Below are positions 53,153-60,262 of a stretch of 64,000 nucleotides of DNA, one piece after another. Position numbers and translations under genes: made by a program. This DNA comes from Denitrovibrio sp. (GTDB lineage Bacteria; Chrysiogenota; Deferribacteres; Deferribacterales; Geovibrionaceae): the NCBI GenBank assembly GCA_002869145.1, contig PKTM01000012.1, forward strand, positions 1 to 64,000, read 5' to 3'. Numbering within the stretch: the stretch's first letter is position 1; every line of letters begins with the position of its first letter. The notes beneath the pieces are model-generated. The model saw nothing but the letters and a program-made list of their open reading frames with translations. It was not told the DNA's origin and ran no database searches.

Positions 53153-53684
53153 ACCCTTAGCTTTTGCTCTGGCTCTGGTCTGCTTTTTCATTTATGCAAA
53201 CCTGACAGCGGAAACAACAGCTCACAAGGCGGAAGTAACACTGCTCCCTGATGATAAGCTGCTGAGTGAACTGGTTAAAGACATCTCTGAAGCTAATACC
53301 AGTGTGCACATAGCTATGTATATGTTTAAGTCTTACAGAAACGAAACAAACGGAGCAGGTCTCATTAAACGCGCACTTATTAAAGCTGCAGACAGAGGCG
53401 CTGAAGTTTATGTTGTTCTGGACCAGACAGGCGAAGACGATTTTGTCGAAAAAGAGAATAAAAAACTTGGCAAAGAGCTTAAAGAGCACAATATTATAGT
53501 AGTTTATGATAAGGAAGATGTGCGCATGCACACCAAATGCGCCGTCATAGATAGAGAGATAACTTATATAGGCAGTCACAACTATACAAACAGCGCTATG
53601 AAATATAACAGAGAAATGACAGCAAAAATTGTATCAAAAGGGGCATCAGAAGATGCTATCAGACATATATTTTCAGTAAAATAA
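53115..53684 (+). CDS. Secreted single-HKD phospholipase D-like nuclease
   Basis: The 189-residue protein has a basic N-terminus and a hydrophobic signal or anchor (PLAFALALVCFFIYANLTA). One HKD motif is present (HTKCAVID), followed by IGSHNYTNSAMKYNREM. A single motif is typical of Nuc-type nucleases that dimerise. The start at 53115 lies inside the end of engB and follows AAAGGGG. It is coupled to engB but probably not related in function. Confidence 0.85.
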   Translation: MKFGKRSKRPPLKPLAFALALVCFFIYANLTAETTAHKAEVTLLPDDKLLSELVKDISEANTSVHIAMYMFKSYRNETNGAGLIKRALIKAADRGAEVYVVLDQTGEDDFVEKENKKLGKELKEHNIIVVYDKEDVRMHTKCAVIDREITYIGSHNYTNSAMKYNREMTAKIVSKGASEDAIRHIFSVK

Positions 53685-53693
53685 GGAGCAGGT

Positions 53694-53939
53694 ATGAAAA
53701 AGTTAGCAACAGTATTAATTTTGTCCATGATAGTGACAAGCGCAGTATATGCAGCGGAATCAGGAGAAGATTTATTTTATAAAAGATGTACAGCATGCCA
53801 CAGTTCAGCTTTGTCAATGGGCAAAAAGAAAGATGAAATAATGTGGAAATCAACAATTAAAAGGATGAAGAAGCACGGAGCAAGCATTTCTTCGCAAGAG
53901 ACTGAAGCGATTGCAGATTTTCTTTCAGGGAAAAAATAA
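53694..53939 (+). CDS. Small periplasmic c-type cytochrome
   Basis: The 81-residue protein has a signal peptide (MKKLATVLILSMIVTSAVYA) and one haem site CTACH at residues 32-36. The Met in SMGKKK or the later MWKS/RMKK positions could be the sixth ligand. It is a client of the ccm system seen earlier in the window. The next gene starts one base after its stop. Confidence 0.85.
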   Translation: MKKLATVLILSMIVTSAVYAAESGEDLFYKRCTACHSSALSMGKKKDEIMWKSTIKRMKKHGASISSQETEAIADFLSGKK

Positions 53940-53940
53940 T

Positions 53941-54468
53941 ATGAAATTTAAAGAGCTGGAACCTGCCAATTTTAAAGGAAACCCTTTCAAGATGATCAAC
54001 GATGACTGGATGCTCATCACCGCCGGGGAAAAAGATAATTTCAACACCATGACAGCAAGCTGGGGCGGAATGGGTATTATGTGGTTCAAGAACGTCTCTT
54101 TTGTTGTGGTTCGACCGAACAGATACACTTTCGAGTTTATGGAAAAACACGACCGGTATACACTCTCATTTTTTGAAGAGGAATACAGAGATGCCCTCAC
54201 TATCTGCGGAACAAAATCAGGAAGAGACACTGACAAGGTTAAAGAGGCAGGTCTAACTCCTGTTTTCGATAACGGCGGAGTTTATTTTCAGGAATCTAAG
54301 ATTGTTATGGTATGCAAAAAGCTATACTGGCAGGACATTACGCCTGATAATTTTCTAGCAGATTTTATACACGAGAAGTATCCGAACAAAGACTATCATA
54401 GAATGTATATAGGTGAGATAGAAAGCATGTTCGAGAAATGGGTTATAAACCCATTAGACCTGCAATAG
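53941..54468 (+). CDS. Flavin reductase-like protein (flavoredoxin family)
   Basis: The 175-residue protein shows the flavin reductase domain: NDDWMLITAGEKDNFNTMTASWGGMG and VVVRPNRYTFEF. Family members reduce or bind FMN. The start at ATG 53941 follows TCAGGGA. It ends 26 bases inside the convergent caspase-like gene. A GGGTTATAAACCC hairpin lies at its end. Confidence 0.85.
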   Translation: MKFKELEPANFKGNPFKMINDDWMLITAGEKDNFNTMTASWGGMGIMWFKNVSFVVVRPNRYTFEFMEKHDRYTLSFFEEEYRDALTICGTKSGRDTDKVKEAGLTPVFDNGGVYFQESKIVMVCKKLYWQDITPDNFLADFIHEKYPNKDYHRMYIGEIESMFEKWVINPLDLQ

Positions 54469-55804
54469 CAGGCTGAGTTTCGATACAGTCAGGGCAGACC
54501 CATTCCACTGCATCTCCGGCTGTCTGTTTTATGCGCTTTCTGACCTTTATAATATCTGAAACGAGCTGCAGGTTGGACTCTTTCAGTCTGCGGCTCAAAA
54601 CTGAACTAATCATATCTTTTCTTTCGTTCAGCTTTGTAAAAGTATCCATGTTTTTTGCTTTTATCCTGAAAGCTGCCTTGTATTGTCTGTCCATCGCAGG
54701 AACAACAAAAGGCGCCAGTATTATATAAGGATATTCGTCACTGTCATAGTTCACCCTCTTCATAGATTTAGCTTTCATTACAAAGTCTTTCCGCTCAGGG
54801 GCTAATACAGGCGGCATATTTTTTAGAGAATCATCAATCTCCCGCAGTCTTTCAAGTGCCTTTGAAGCATCAGGAGAGTGAGGATTCTTTTTAATGATAG
54901 CCAGCAGTTCTTCCTTTTCACCAGACATCTCTTTCCTAGGGGGTTCAGAAGCCTCAATAGAAGGCACATCGTTAAAAAACAGAAACTCACCTTCGAAACC
55001 GAGCATTTTCCCATGCACAGGTGTTTGTGTGCCTGAGGTGTACTGGGAAACCGACCTGCGAAGGTATTCTCCAAGCTCAGAACCAGTTATAACACTGTCC
55101 ATATTCTGATCTGCATCACCGGAAAGTGCTGTTACAAACCTTCTGCGAAAAATTGAGACATCAGGCACCATCTGATCCTCTGAACCGGAGGTGATAAACT
55201 GACGGACAGGTTTCTTCAGAAGCTCAGTAATCAGCTCAGGTATCGAACGCATGGCAGAGAAAACCGTTCCGGAAAAACAGCTGTCAAACATGAAAAGTAC
55301 TTGTTTGGAACGTATGTCTGATGCGTGTGAAGAGAAGAATGCTATAGGGATGCTGCCGCTTAGAAAACCATCTCTGTTTTCAGAAGGTCTTGCGGCATCT
55401 TTCAAAACTATATAGCCATTTTTTTCAGAGTTTTCAGTTAGGGTGTGTCCGTGTCCGGCATAATATATTAAGAGTCTTGCTGTCGGGTCATCTGCATAGT
55501 CTGAAATAAACCTGTCATATCTGGCAAAAAACTCAGCCTTGGTTAAGTTGTCCGCTCTTTCAACAAGAAAACCTCTGGATGAAAGCATTTCAGAGACAGT
55601 ATCTAAGTCTGTCTTAACTCCCGGAAGGTCTGGCCACCCACCTTCGTAATTATAAACTCCGGCAACAAGCGCTGCACTTACACTGAAAAGACTGTCTTTA
55701 TTAAGCTCAGATATATTGTCGGCATGTTTAATGGCTCTTGAATCTGCTAAAGCAGAGAGAGCAAACAGAATTACAAGTATTACATTTACAGCTTTTATCG
55801 TCAT
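54443..55804 (-). CDS. Secreted caspase-like peptidase (C14 family)
   Basis: The 453-residue protein has a signal peptide (MTIKAVNVILVILFALSALA) and a caspase-fold domain. Catalytic His is in LLIYYAGHGH, catalytic Cys in FMFDSCFSGT. A C-terminal region of about 200 residues contains a Pro/Glu linker and a helical part with RNC-like charged residues. The start overlaps the fliQ stop as ATGA, so it is coupled to the flagellar operon. In most genomes fliR or flhB stands here. Possible work in envelope or flagellar processing is inference. Confidence 0.85.
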   Translation of the reverse strand: MTIKAVNVILVILFALSALADSRAIKHADNISELNKDSLFSVSAALVAGVYNYEGGWPDLPGVKTDLDTVSEMLSSRGFLVERADNLTKAEFFARYDRFISDYADDPTARLLIYYAGHGHTLTENSEKNGYIVLKDAARPSENRDGFLSGSIPIAFFSSHASDIRSKQVLFMFDSCFSGTVFSAMRSIPELITELLKKPVRQFITSGSEDQMVPDVSIFRRRFVTALSGDADQNMDSVITGSELGEYLRRSVSQYTSGTQTPVHGKMLGFEGEFLFFNDVPSIEASEPPRKEMSGEKEELLAIIKKNPHSPDASKALERLREIDDSLKNMPPVLAPERKDFVMKAKSMKRVNYDSDEYPYIILAPFVVPAMDRQYKAAFRIKAKNMDTFTKLNERKDMISSVLSRRLKESNLQLVSDIIKVRKRIKQTAGDAVEWVCPDCIETQPAIAGLMGL

Positions 55805-56073
55805 TTTCCTACATAAGCTCCAAGATTGTTATAAAGGTTTATGGTAAATGTTGTTATCTTATCCAGCATCCAAGGTGCAAAAATCATAAGAGTAACAATA
55901 ACACCAACAATCTTAGGAATAAATGTAAGGGTCATCTCCTGAATAGACGTTACAGACTGGAATATACTCACAGAAAGACCAATTATCAGGCCTACTCCAA
56001 GCAAAGGAGCTGCAATTAAAAGACCTGTCTGAAGAGCCTGCACAAGGAGATCAATAGCTAAATCAGCACTCAT
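55801..56073 (-). CDS. fliQ: Flagellar export protein FliQ
   Basis: The 90-residue protein has two spans and the FliQ pattern (LLGVGLIIGLSVSIFQSVTSIQEMTL, FAPWMLDKITTF). It is part of the FliPQR export gate. It follows fliP by three bases. Confidence 0.95.
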   Translation of the reverse strand: MSADLAIDLLVQALQTGLLIAAPLLGVGLIIGLSVSIFQSVTSIQEMTLTFIPKIVGVIVTLMIFAPWMLDKITTFTINLYNNLGAYVGK

Positions 56074-56076
56074 ATG

Positions 56077-56808
56077 TCACCCAAAACTTTTGATAATTGA
56101 GGTTATAATAAGCCCCCAGCCATCAACAAACACAAAAAGCATAAGTTTGAATGGCACCGATATCATAATCGGAGGAAGCATCATCATACCCATGGACAAA
56201 AGCACACTTGCCACCACAAAATCTATGATGAGAAACGGCAGAAACAACAAAAATCCCATCTGAAACGCAGTGGAAAGTTCACTCACTACAAAGGACGCTA
56301 AAAGCACAAGGTCAGGTATATCTTCTGCGGTGCGAGGTGTTGGCTCGCCGCTGATAGCCATAAATGTGCGGACATCCTTCTTTCTTGTATTACTTAGCAT
56401 AAACTTGCGTATTTGTTTCTTAGCTTCGGTTACCATCTCCTGAAAAGTTATCTGCTCTTCAAAATATGGACCTAATCCTTTTTCATACATTTCAGTAAAA
56501 ACAGGATTCATTACATAAAAAGTAAGGATAAGCGCAAGTGACAAAAGCACCTGCGAAGGAGGCATAGACTGTGTCCCCATAGCTGTTCTTAACAGAGACA
56601 GGATGATAACTATTCTGGTGAAAGACGTCATCAGCACAAGAAAACCGGGCGCTATTGATATGAACGTGAGAAGAAGCATAAGCTGAATGGTAACAGCCAC
56701 ATCCTGAGGATTCTGTGCCTGTTCCATACCAAACCTGAAAGCTGGAAAGGGTACGGGGTCTGCCGCTATGACCGCCGTAAAAGGGATCGTAAGCAGCAAA
56801 AACACCAT
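56077..56808 (-). CDS. fliP: Flagellar export protein FliP
   Basis: The 243-residue protein has a signal peptide and four spans, with marks MGTQSMPPSQVLLSLALILTF and FMLSNTRKKDVRTFM. It is the main subunit of the flagellar export gate. Its ATG overlaps the fliO stop by one base. Confidence 0.96.
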   Translation of the reverse strand: MVFLLLTIPFTAVIAADPVPFPAFRFGMEQAQNPQDVAVTIQLMLLLTFISIAPGFLVLMTSFTRIVIILSLLRTAMGTQSMPPSQVLLSLALILTFYVMNPVFTEMYEKGLGPYFEEQITFQEMVTEAKKQIRKFMLSNTRKKDVRTFMAISGEPTPRTAEDIPDLVLLASFVVSELSTAFQMGFLLFLPFLIIDFVVASVLLSMGMMMLPPIMISVPFKLMLFVFVDGWGLIITSIIKSFG

Positions 56809-57590
56809 TAGCGTTTTTTTAATGATTCCAACCTCTCGTTTATCGTGTTTCGGGAAATGTCTACATCTTCTTTTATATCAGGAGACTTTTTGAAAAAGTT
56901 CATATAAGAGCCGAAATCCGCCTTTTTGGCAAAACCTGATTTTATACGGTTCACCTCATCTTCACCGTTTATCTTGTCAATGAGATTCATTGAGGTTTCT
57001 GTTACACCAATGATATAAATGACCTCATCAATTTCATAAAAATAAAGACTTTTGCGAATATCAATATCAGCTCTTCCAAGAAGCCTGCCTGTTCCTGGAA
57101 TGTCGCTGAGTATCTGTTTTTTATAGAACTTTTTTATCAAACCAAAGATTATGAGGATAAAGCACAGAACGATAAGCAGCCCCCAAATTATCCTGCCGTA
57201 ACTATCTTTAGTAACAGTAGGTTTTTCGGAGATAGCTTTCGGGAAAGGGAAGGTTATCTTCATCTCCCCTTCCTGAGACATAACTTCAGGGACAATTACA
57301 CCCTCTTGAAACTCCGCTATCATGCGCTTACGAGTGCCGTCTGTTGTGACATATACTCTTTTCAGAGGCATGTCCCAGAAATCCTGATCGAACTCAACTT
57401 CTTCTGTGGTTTCGAAGCTGACAACGTAGCTTTTATCAAGCTTAAGTGTATTCACATTTGAATAGCCTTTGTTAAAGCTGACTTTCAAAACTAGATTGTT
57501 GTCATCAAGGTCATATACCACTACCGCTGCATAAACGTTTGAAGCGGTAATAAGTAAAAAAAGTATTATATATCTAACGGTACATGCCAT
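56808..57590 (-). CDS. fliO: Flagellar protein FliO with N-terminal AMIN-like domain
   Basis: The start ATG 57590 gives a 260-residue protein with a signal peptide (MACTVRYIILFLLITASNVYA), a periplasmic AMIN-like beta domain of about 100 residues, a membrane span (WGLLIVLCFILIIFGLIKKF) and a cytoplasmic FliO domain (GRLLGRADIDIRKSLYFYEID). The start overlaps the end of fliN by 17 bases. FliO supports assembly of FliP. The extra AMIN-like domain may bind peptidoglycan. Confidence 0.85.
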   Translation of the reverse strand: MACTVRYIILFLLITASNVYAAVVVYDLDDNNLVLKVSFNKGYSNVNTLKLDKSYVVSFETTEEVEFDQDFWDMPLKRVYVTTDGTRKRMIAEFQEGVIVPEVMSQEGEMKITFPFPKAISEKPTVTKDSYGRIIWGLLIVLCFILIIFGLIKKFYKKQILSDIPGTGRLLGRADIDIRKSLYFYEIDEVIYIIGVTETSMNLIDKINGEDEVNRIKSGFAKKADFGSYMNFFKKSPDIKEDVDISRNTINERLESLKKR

Positions 57591-57861
57591 TTTTAAACAT
57601 CTCTGTGAGATCCTCCTTATCCAGTATCTCAGTGATACGAACAGAAAATCTCTCGTCAAGAACCATAATCTCGCCAAGTGCCAACGGCTTTCCATTTACA
57701 ATAAAATCCACCGGCTCACCTGATGTCTTGGTAAATTTCAGTATGGTTCCTTTTTCCCAATTTAAAAGCTCGCGTACTTTGACAAGTCTTCTCGCCAGCT
57801 CTACGTCAATGTCAAAAAGAACCTCTCCGAATTCCGTTTTGGCAACTTCAACATCTGCCAT
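57574..57861 (-). CDS. fliN: Flagellar motor switch protein FliN
   Basis: The 95-residue protein is a SpoA domain with RLVKVRELLNWEKGTILKF and FIVNGKPLALGEIMVLDERFSVRI. It forms the C-ring with FliM and FliG. It lies directly after the fliL region and no fliM is present in between. Confidence 0.94.
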   Translation of the reverse strand: MADVEVAKTEFGEVLFDIDVELARRLVKVRELLNWEKGTILKFTKTSGEPVDFIVNGKPLALGEIMVLDERFSVRITEILDKEDLTEMFKNGMYR

Positions 57862-57870
57862 ACGAACCCC

Positions 57871-57978
57871 TTACTGAGAAACAAACTCAGTGAAATATAT
57901 GTTAACTATTGTGCCCTCTGTTACAAGGCTGTTTATCCTGCGTAAAAGCTCCTGCTTCAGGATAAGCTTACCCTGAGC
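57871..57978 (-). pseudogene. C-terminal part of fliL, same frame after the stop
   Basis: Reading on in frame after TAA gives AQGKLILKQELLRRINSL, then TEGTIVNIYFTEFVSQ and a normal TAA at 57871-57873. This is the conserved FliL C-terminus (GK-x-x-L-x-x-E and VYFTEFV-like). No start codon or ribosome site is visible for a separate gene. Confidence 0.8.
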
Positions 57979-58407
57979 TTAACTGATCTCTTCATATCTT
58001 TTAGAGGCAAGCACAGTAAGAATGGCATCTCTTAGCTGTGGTTTTCTCATATCCAGTGCTTCTGGAAACTTTTTAGTATCGTACAGTTCAAGCTGAAGAG
58101 TAACCCTGAGATATCTTGACCCGCCGGAATCTGCCATGTTCACGATAAAATTTTCCATAGGATATAAAGGCCCGATGCCGCCACCCTCATTTACCTGTTT
58201 TTTCTGAACATTGGTATTTTGGCCTGACTGATTCATATCAGCATTCGTCATTGGTTCTGGCTTAAGGAAAAGCATGTAACCTGCCCCGCCAAGCACCCCA
58301 AGGATAATAAGCAGAAGAATTAAAATTATGATAAGCTTCAGCTTACCCCCTTTCTTCTTTTTCTTTTCCCCGGATTCTTCTTCGTTGGTTTTCTCATCAA
58401 CTGCCAT
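57979..58407 (-). CDS. fliL: Flagellar basal body protein FliL, cut by in-frame stop
   Basis: The 142 residues have a charged N-terminus, one span (LKLIIILILLLIILGVLGGA) and most of the FliL domain (MENFIVNMADSGGSRYLRVTLQLE). TAA at 57979-57981 removes the last 35 residues, which are encoded in frame just downstream. FliL surrounds the stator and helps torque. The start overlaps the motB stop by one base. Confidence 0.85.
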   Translation of the reverse strand: MAVDEKTNEEESGEKKKKKGGKLKLIIILILLLIILGVLGGAGYMLFLKPEPMTNADMNQSGQNTNVQKKQVNEGGGIGPLYPMENFIVNMADSGGSRYLRVTLQLELYDTKKFPEALDMRKPQLRDAILTVLASKRYEEIS

Positions 58408-59156
58408 TACTGATCTCCTGTTGGTTCTTCGTCAAAAATTTGTTTATTTGATTCGGCAAACTCAGGGCTGACAAAGTTGATTTCAACTCTCCTGTTTTTA
58501 GCTCTGCTTGCCGCGCTTATATTCGGTGTTACCGGGTGGTTTTCTGCATATCCTGCAGCAGAAAGTCTCTGCGCACTAACTTCTTTGGATATAAAATATT
58601 TTACCACAGAAACAGCCCTGGCTGTAGAAAGTTCCCAGTTGGAAGGGTAAAGAGCTGTACTGATAGGGATATCGTCGGTATGTCCTTCTACCATAATGTT
58701 AAAAGGAGACTCTTCTATTACCGCCGCCAGTTTATCCAGAAGCGGCTTTGCTTTTTCAAGCACTTCTGCACTTCCGGGTTCAAAAAGCATTTTGTCAAGT
58801 ATGCGCACAGAAACGCCCTTCTTAGTCTCTGCTATTGTGACAACCTCAGACATCTGTGCACTTTTAACATATTCCTTAAGGCTCTGGGTAATTTTACGCT
58901 GAACGCTTCGAACATTTTGAACAAATGACAGCCTTGAAAGGATGTCCTCCTGAGTCAGCTCCGTCTTGCTGCCCTCTTTCAGCACCCCTGTCGAACCCTG
59001 AAGAGACCCAAGGGCAACTTTAATCTTCCTCTTATCCATAGAGGCCATTGATAGTAGCAAAATAAAAAATGTCATGAGGAGTGTCGCCATGTCGCTGAAT
59101 GTGCTCATCCACATGGGAGCGCCTTTCTTACACTCTTCGCGTTTTTTCCTAGCCAA
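58407..59156 (-). CDS. motB: Flagellar stator protein MotB
   Basis: The 249-residue protein has the plug and span region (GAPMWMSTFSDMATLLMTFFILLLSM, with the conserved Asp) and an OmpA-like domain (VEGHTDDIPI, NWELSTARAVSVVKYF, NRRVEINF). It anchors the stator to peptidoglycan. The start is TTG at 59156 after AGGGG. It overlaps fliL by one base. Confidence 0.94.
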   Translation of the reverse strand: MARKKREECKKGAPMWMSTFSDMATLLMTFFILLLSMASMDKRKIKVALGSLQGSTGVLKEGSKTELTQEDILSRLSFVQNVRSVQRKITQSLKEYVKSAQMSEVVTIAETKKGVSVRILDKMLFEPGSAEVLEKAKPLLDKLAAVIEESPFNIMVEGHTDDIPISTALYPSNWELSTARAVSVVKYFISKEVSAQRLSAAGYAENHPVTPNISAASRAKNRRVEINFVSPEFAESNKQIFDEEPTGDQ

Positions 59157-59199
59157 AACAGCTACCCCTGTATAAAAAGTACAAAGTGCATGAACACCA

Positions 59200-59236
59200 A
59201 AATGCCGCTAAGACATATTGTCTAGTATAGGCATTT
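59200..59236 (-). other. Nested hairpin in the motA-motB gap
   Basis: AAATGCC/GGCATTT encloses AGACA-TAT-TGTCT. It lies in a 110-base gap between motA and motB, which are usually adjacent. It could slow transcription or adjust translation of motB. T runs are weak, so it is not a clear terminator. Confidence 0.45.
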
Positions 59237-59266
59237 ATATATATTTCCCAAGATGCATATGTTTCG

Positions 59267-60031
59267 TTAATCGAACTGAGATTTCCTCTGGGTCGGCGAA
59301 AGATAAGCATTAAGCTTCTGTTCGACTATTCGAGGGTTGTCTCCTGCCTGTATAGCCATGATACCGCCTATCATGATCTCTCTGAGAAGCTGTTCCTGAG
59401 CAGAGCGGCCTTCTATTTTCAGTTTAAAAGGGCCTGCAAAAAGGTTTGCAATCATCGCACCGTAAAGTGTGGTAAGCAAGGCAACTGCCATCGCAGGACC
59501 AATGGTGCTGGGGTCTTCCATAGACTGAAGCATCGCAACAAGACCAATAAGAGTACCTATCATACCCATAGCAGGGCCAAAACCTTCCAGACAGCCGAGA
59601 ACACTTGCGCCTATTTTGTGCCTTTCGCCCATGTATTCCAGCTCTGTCTCTAAAATATTTTTAATGACCTCCGGCTCAGTTCCGTCCACTGCCAGTCTTA
59701 TTCCCTTTTTTAAGAACTCGTCACTAACCTCGTCCTCTGCTGCTTCCAGTGAAAGTATGCCGTCTCTTCTAGCTTTAACAGCAAACTCAACAAGCTGAGA
59801 AATAAGTGAGGCAGGATCGTCCAGAGGATATTTCATGGTTTTCATAGAAAACTTTGCAATACCAAGTGCTCTGTCCATAGGAAAACTCATAAAAAGGATT
59901 CCAAGACACCCGCCGACAACAATAAGAACTGAAGGAATATCGAGATAAGGACCTATACCCGCTCCCATAAGCATCGCTGTGACAACAAGTATATATGCTA
60001 ATAACATACCTAAAACGGTTGCGATATCCAT
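59267..60031 (-). CDS. motA: Flagellar stator protein MotA
   Basis: The 254-residue protein has four spans, the cytoplasmic loop with KKGIRLAVDGTEPEVIKNILETELEYM and the motif PAMGMIGTLIGLVAMLQSMEDPSTIGPAMAVALLTTLYG. It forms the proton or sodium channel with MotB. GGGAGAGCCT precedes the ATG. Confidence 0.95.
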   Translation of the reverse strand: MDIATVLGMLLAYILVVTAMLMGAGIGPYLDIPSVLIVVGGCLGILFMSFPMDRALGIAKFSMKTMKYPLDDPASLISQLVEFAVKARRDGILSLEAAEDEVSDEFLKKGIRLAVDGTEPEVIKNILETELEYMGERHKIGASVLGCLEGFGPAMGMIGTLIGLVAMLQSMEDPSTIGPAMAVALLTTLYGAMIANLFAGPFKLKIEGRSAQEQLLREIMIGGIMAIQAGDNPRIVEQKLNAYLSPTQRKSQFD

Positions 60032-60127
60032 AGGCTCTCCCAGATATGAAATACACCCTTAACCTTTAAATTTAAAAAAAGGTTTCTGGTGTTTAAATAC
60101 AAATATATTGTATAGCTTTTCCTTATA

Positions 60128-60157
60128 AAGATACAGGACTTACGAGGCATCAGTCAA
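60128..60157 (-). promoter_or_regulatory. Candidate promoter of the motA-fliQ unit
   Basis: On the minus strand TTGACT and TATCTT are 18 bases apart, about 97 bases ahead of motA and downstream of the flgE terminator. It would restart transcription for motA and later genes. Confidence 0.45.
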
Positions 60158-60215
60158 CAGAAATAATGGTTTGAAAATGCTTTAGAGACCTTAAAGCAAA
60201 GACTCCTTCATAAAA

Positions 60216-60239
60216 AAGCCACAGTATTAACTGTGGCTT
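60216..60239 (-). terminator. Rho-independent terminator after flgE
   Basis: A ten-pair stem AAGCCACAGT/ACTGTGGCTT with a four-base loop is followed by T6 on the minus strand, 23 bases past the flgE stop. Confidence 0.9.
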
Positions 60240-60262
60240 ATTTAATCGCATTTTTAATTTTT

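Noticed and set aside
54439-54451. GGGTTATAAACCC as terminator of the flavin reductase gene
   Set aside because: Short stem inside two overlapping coding regions and no T run.
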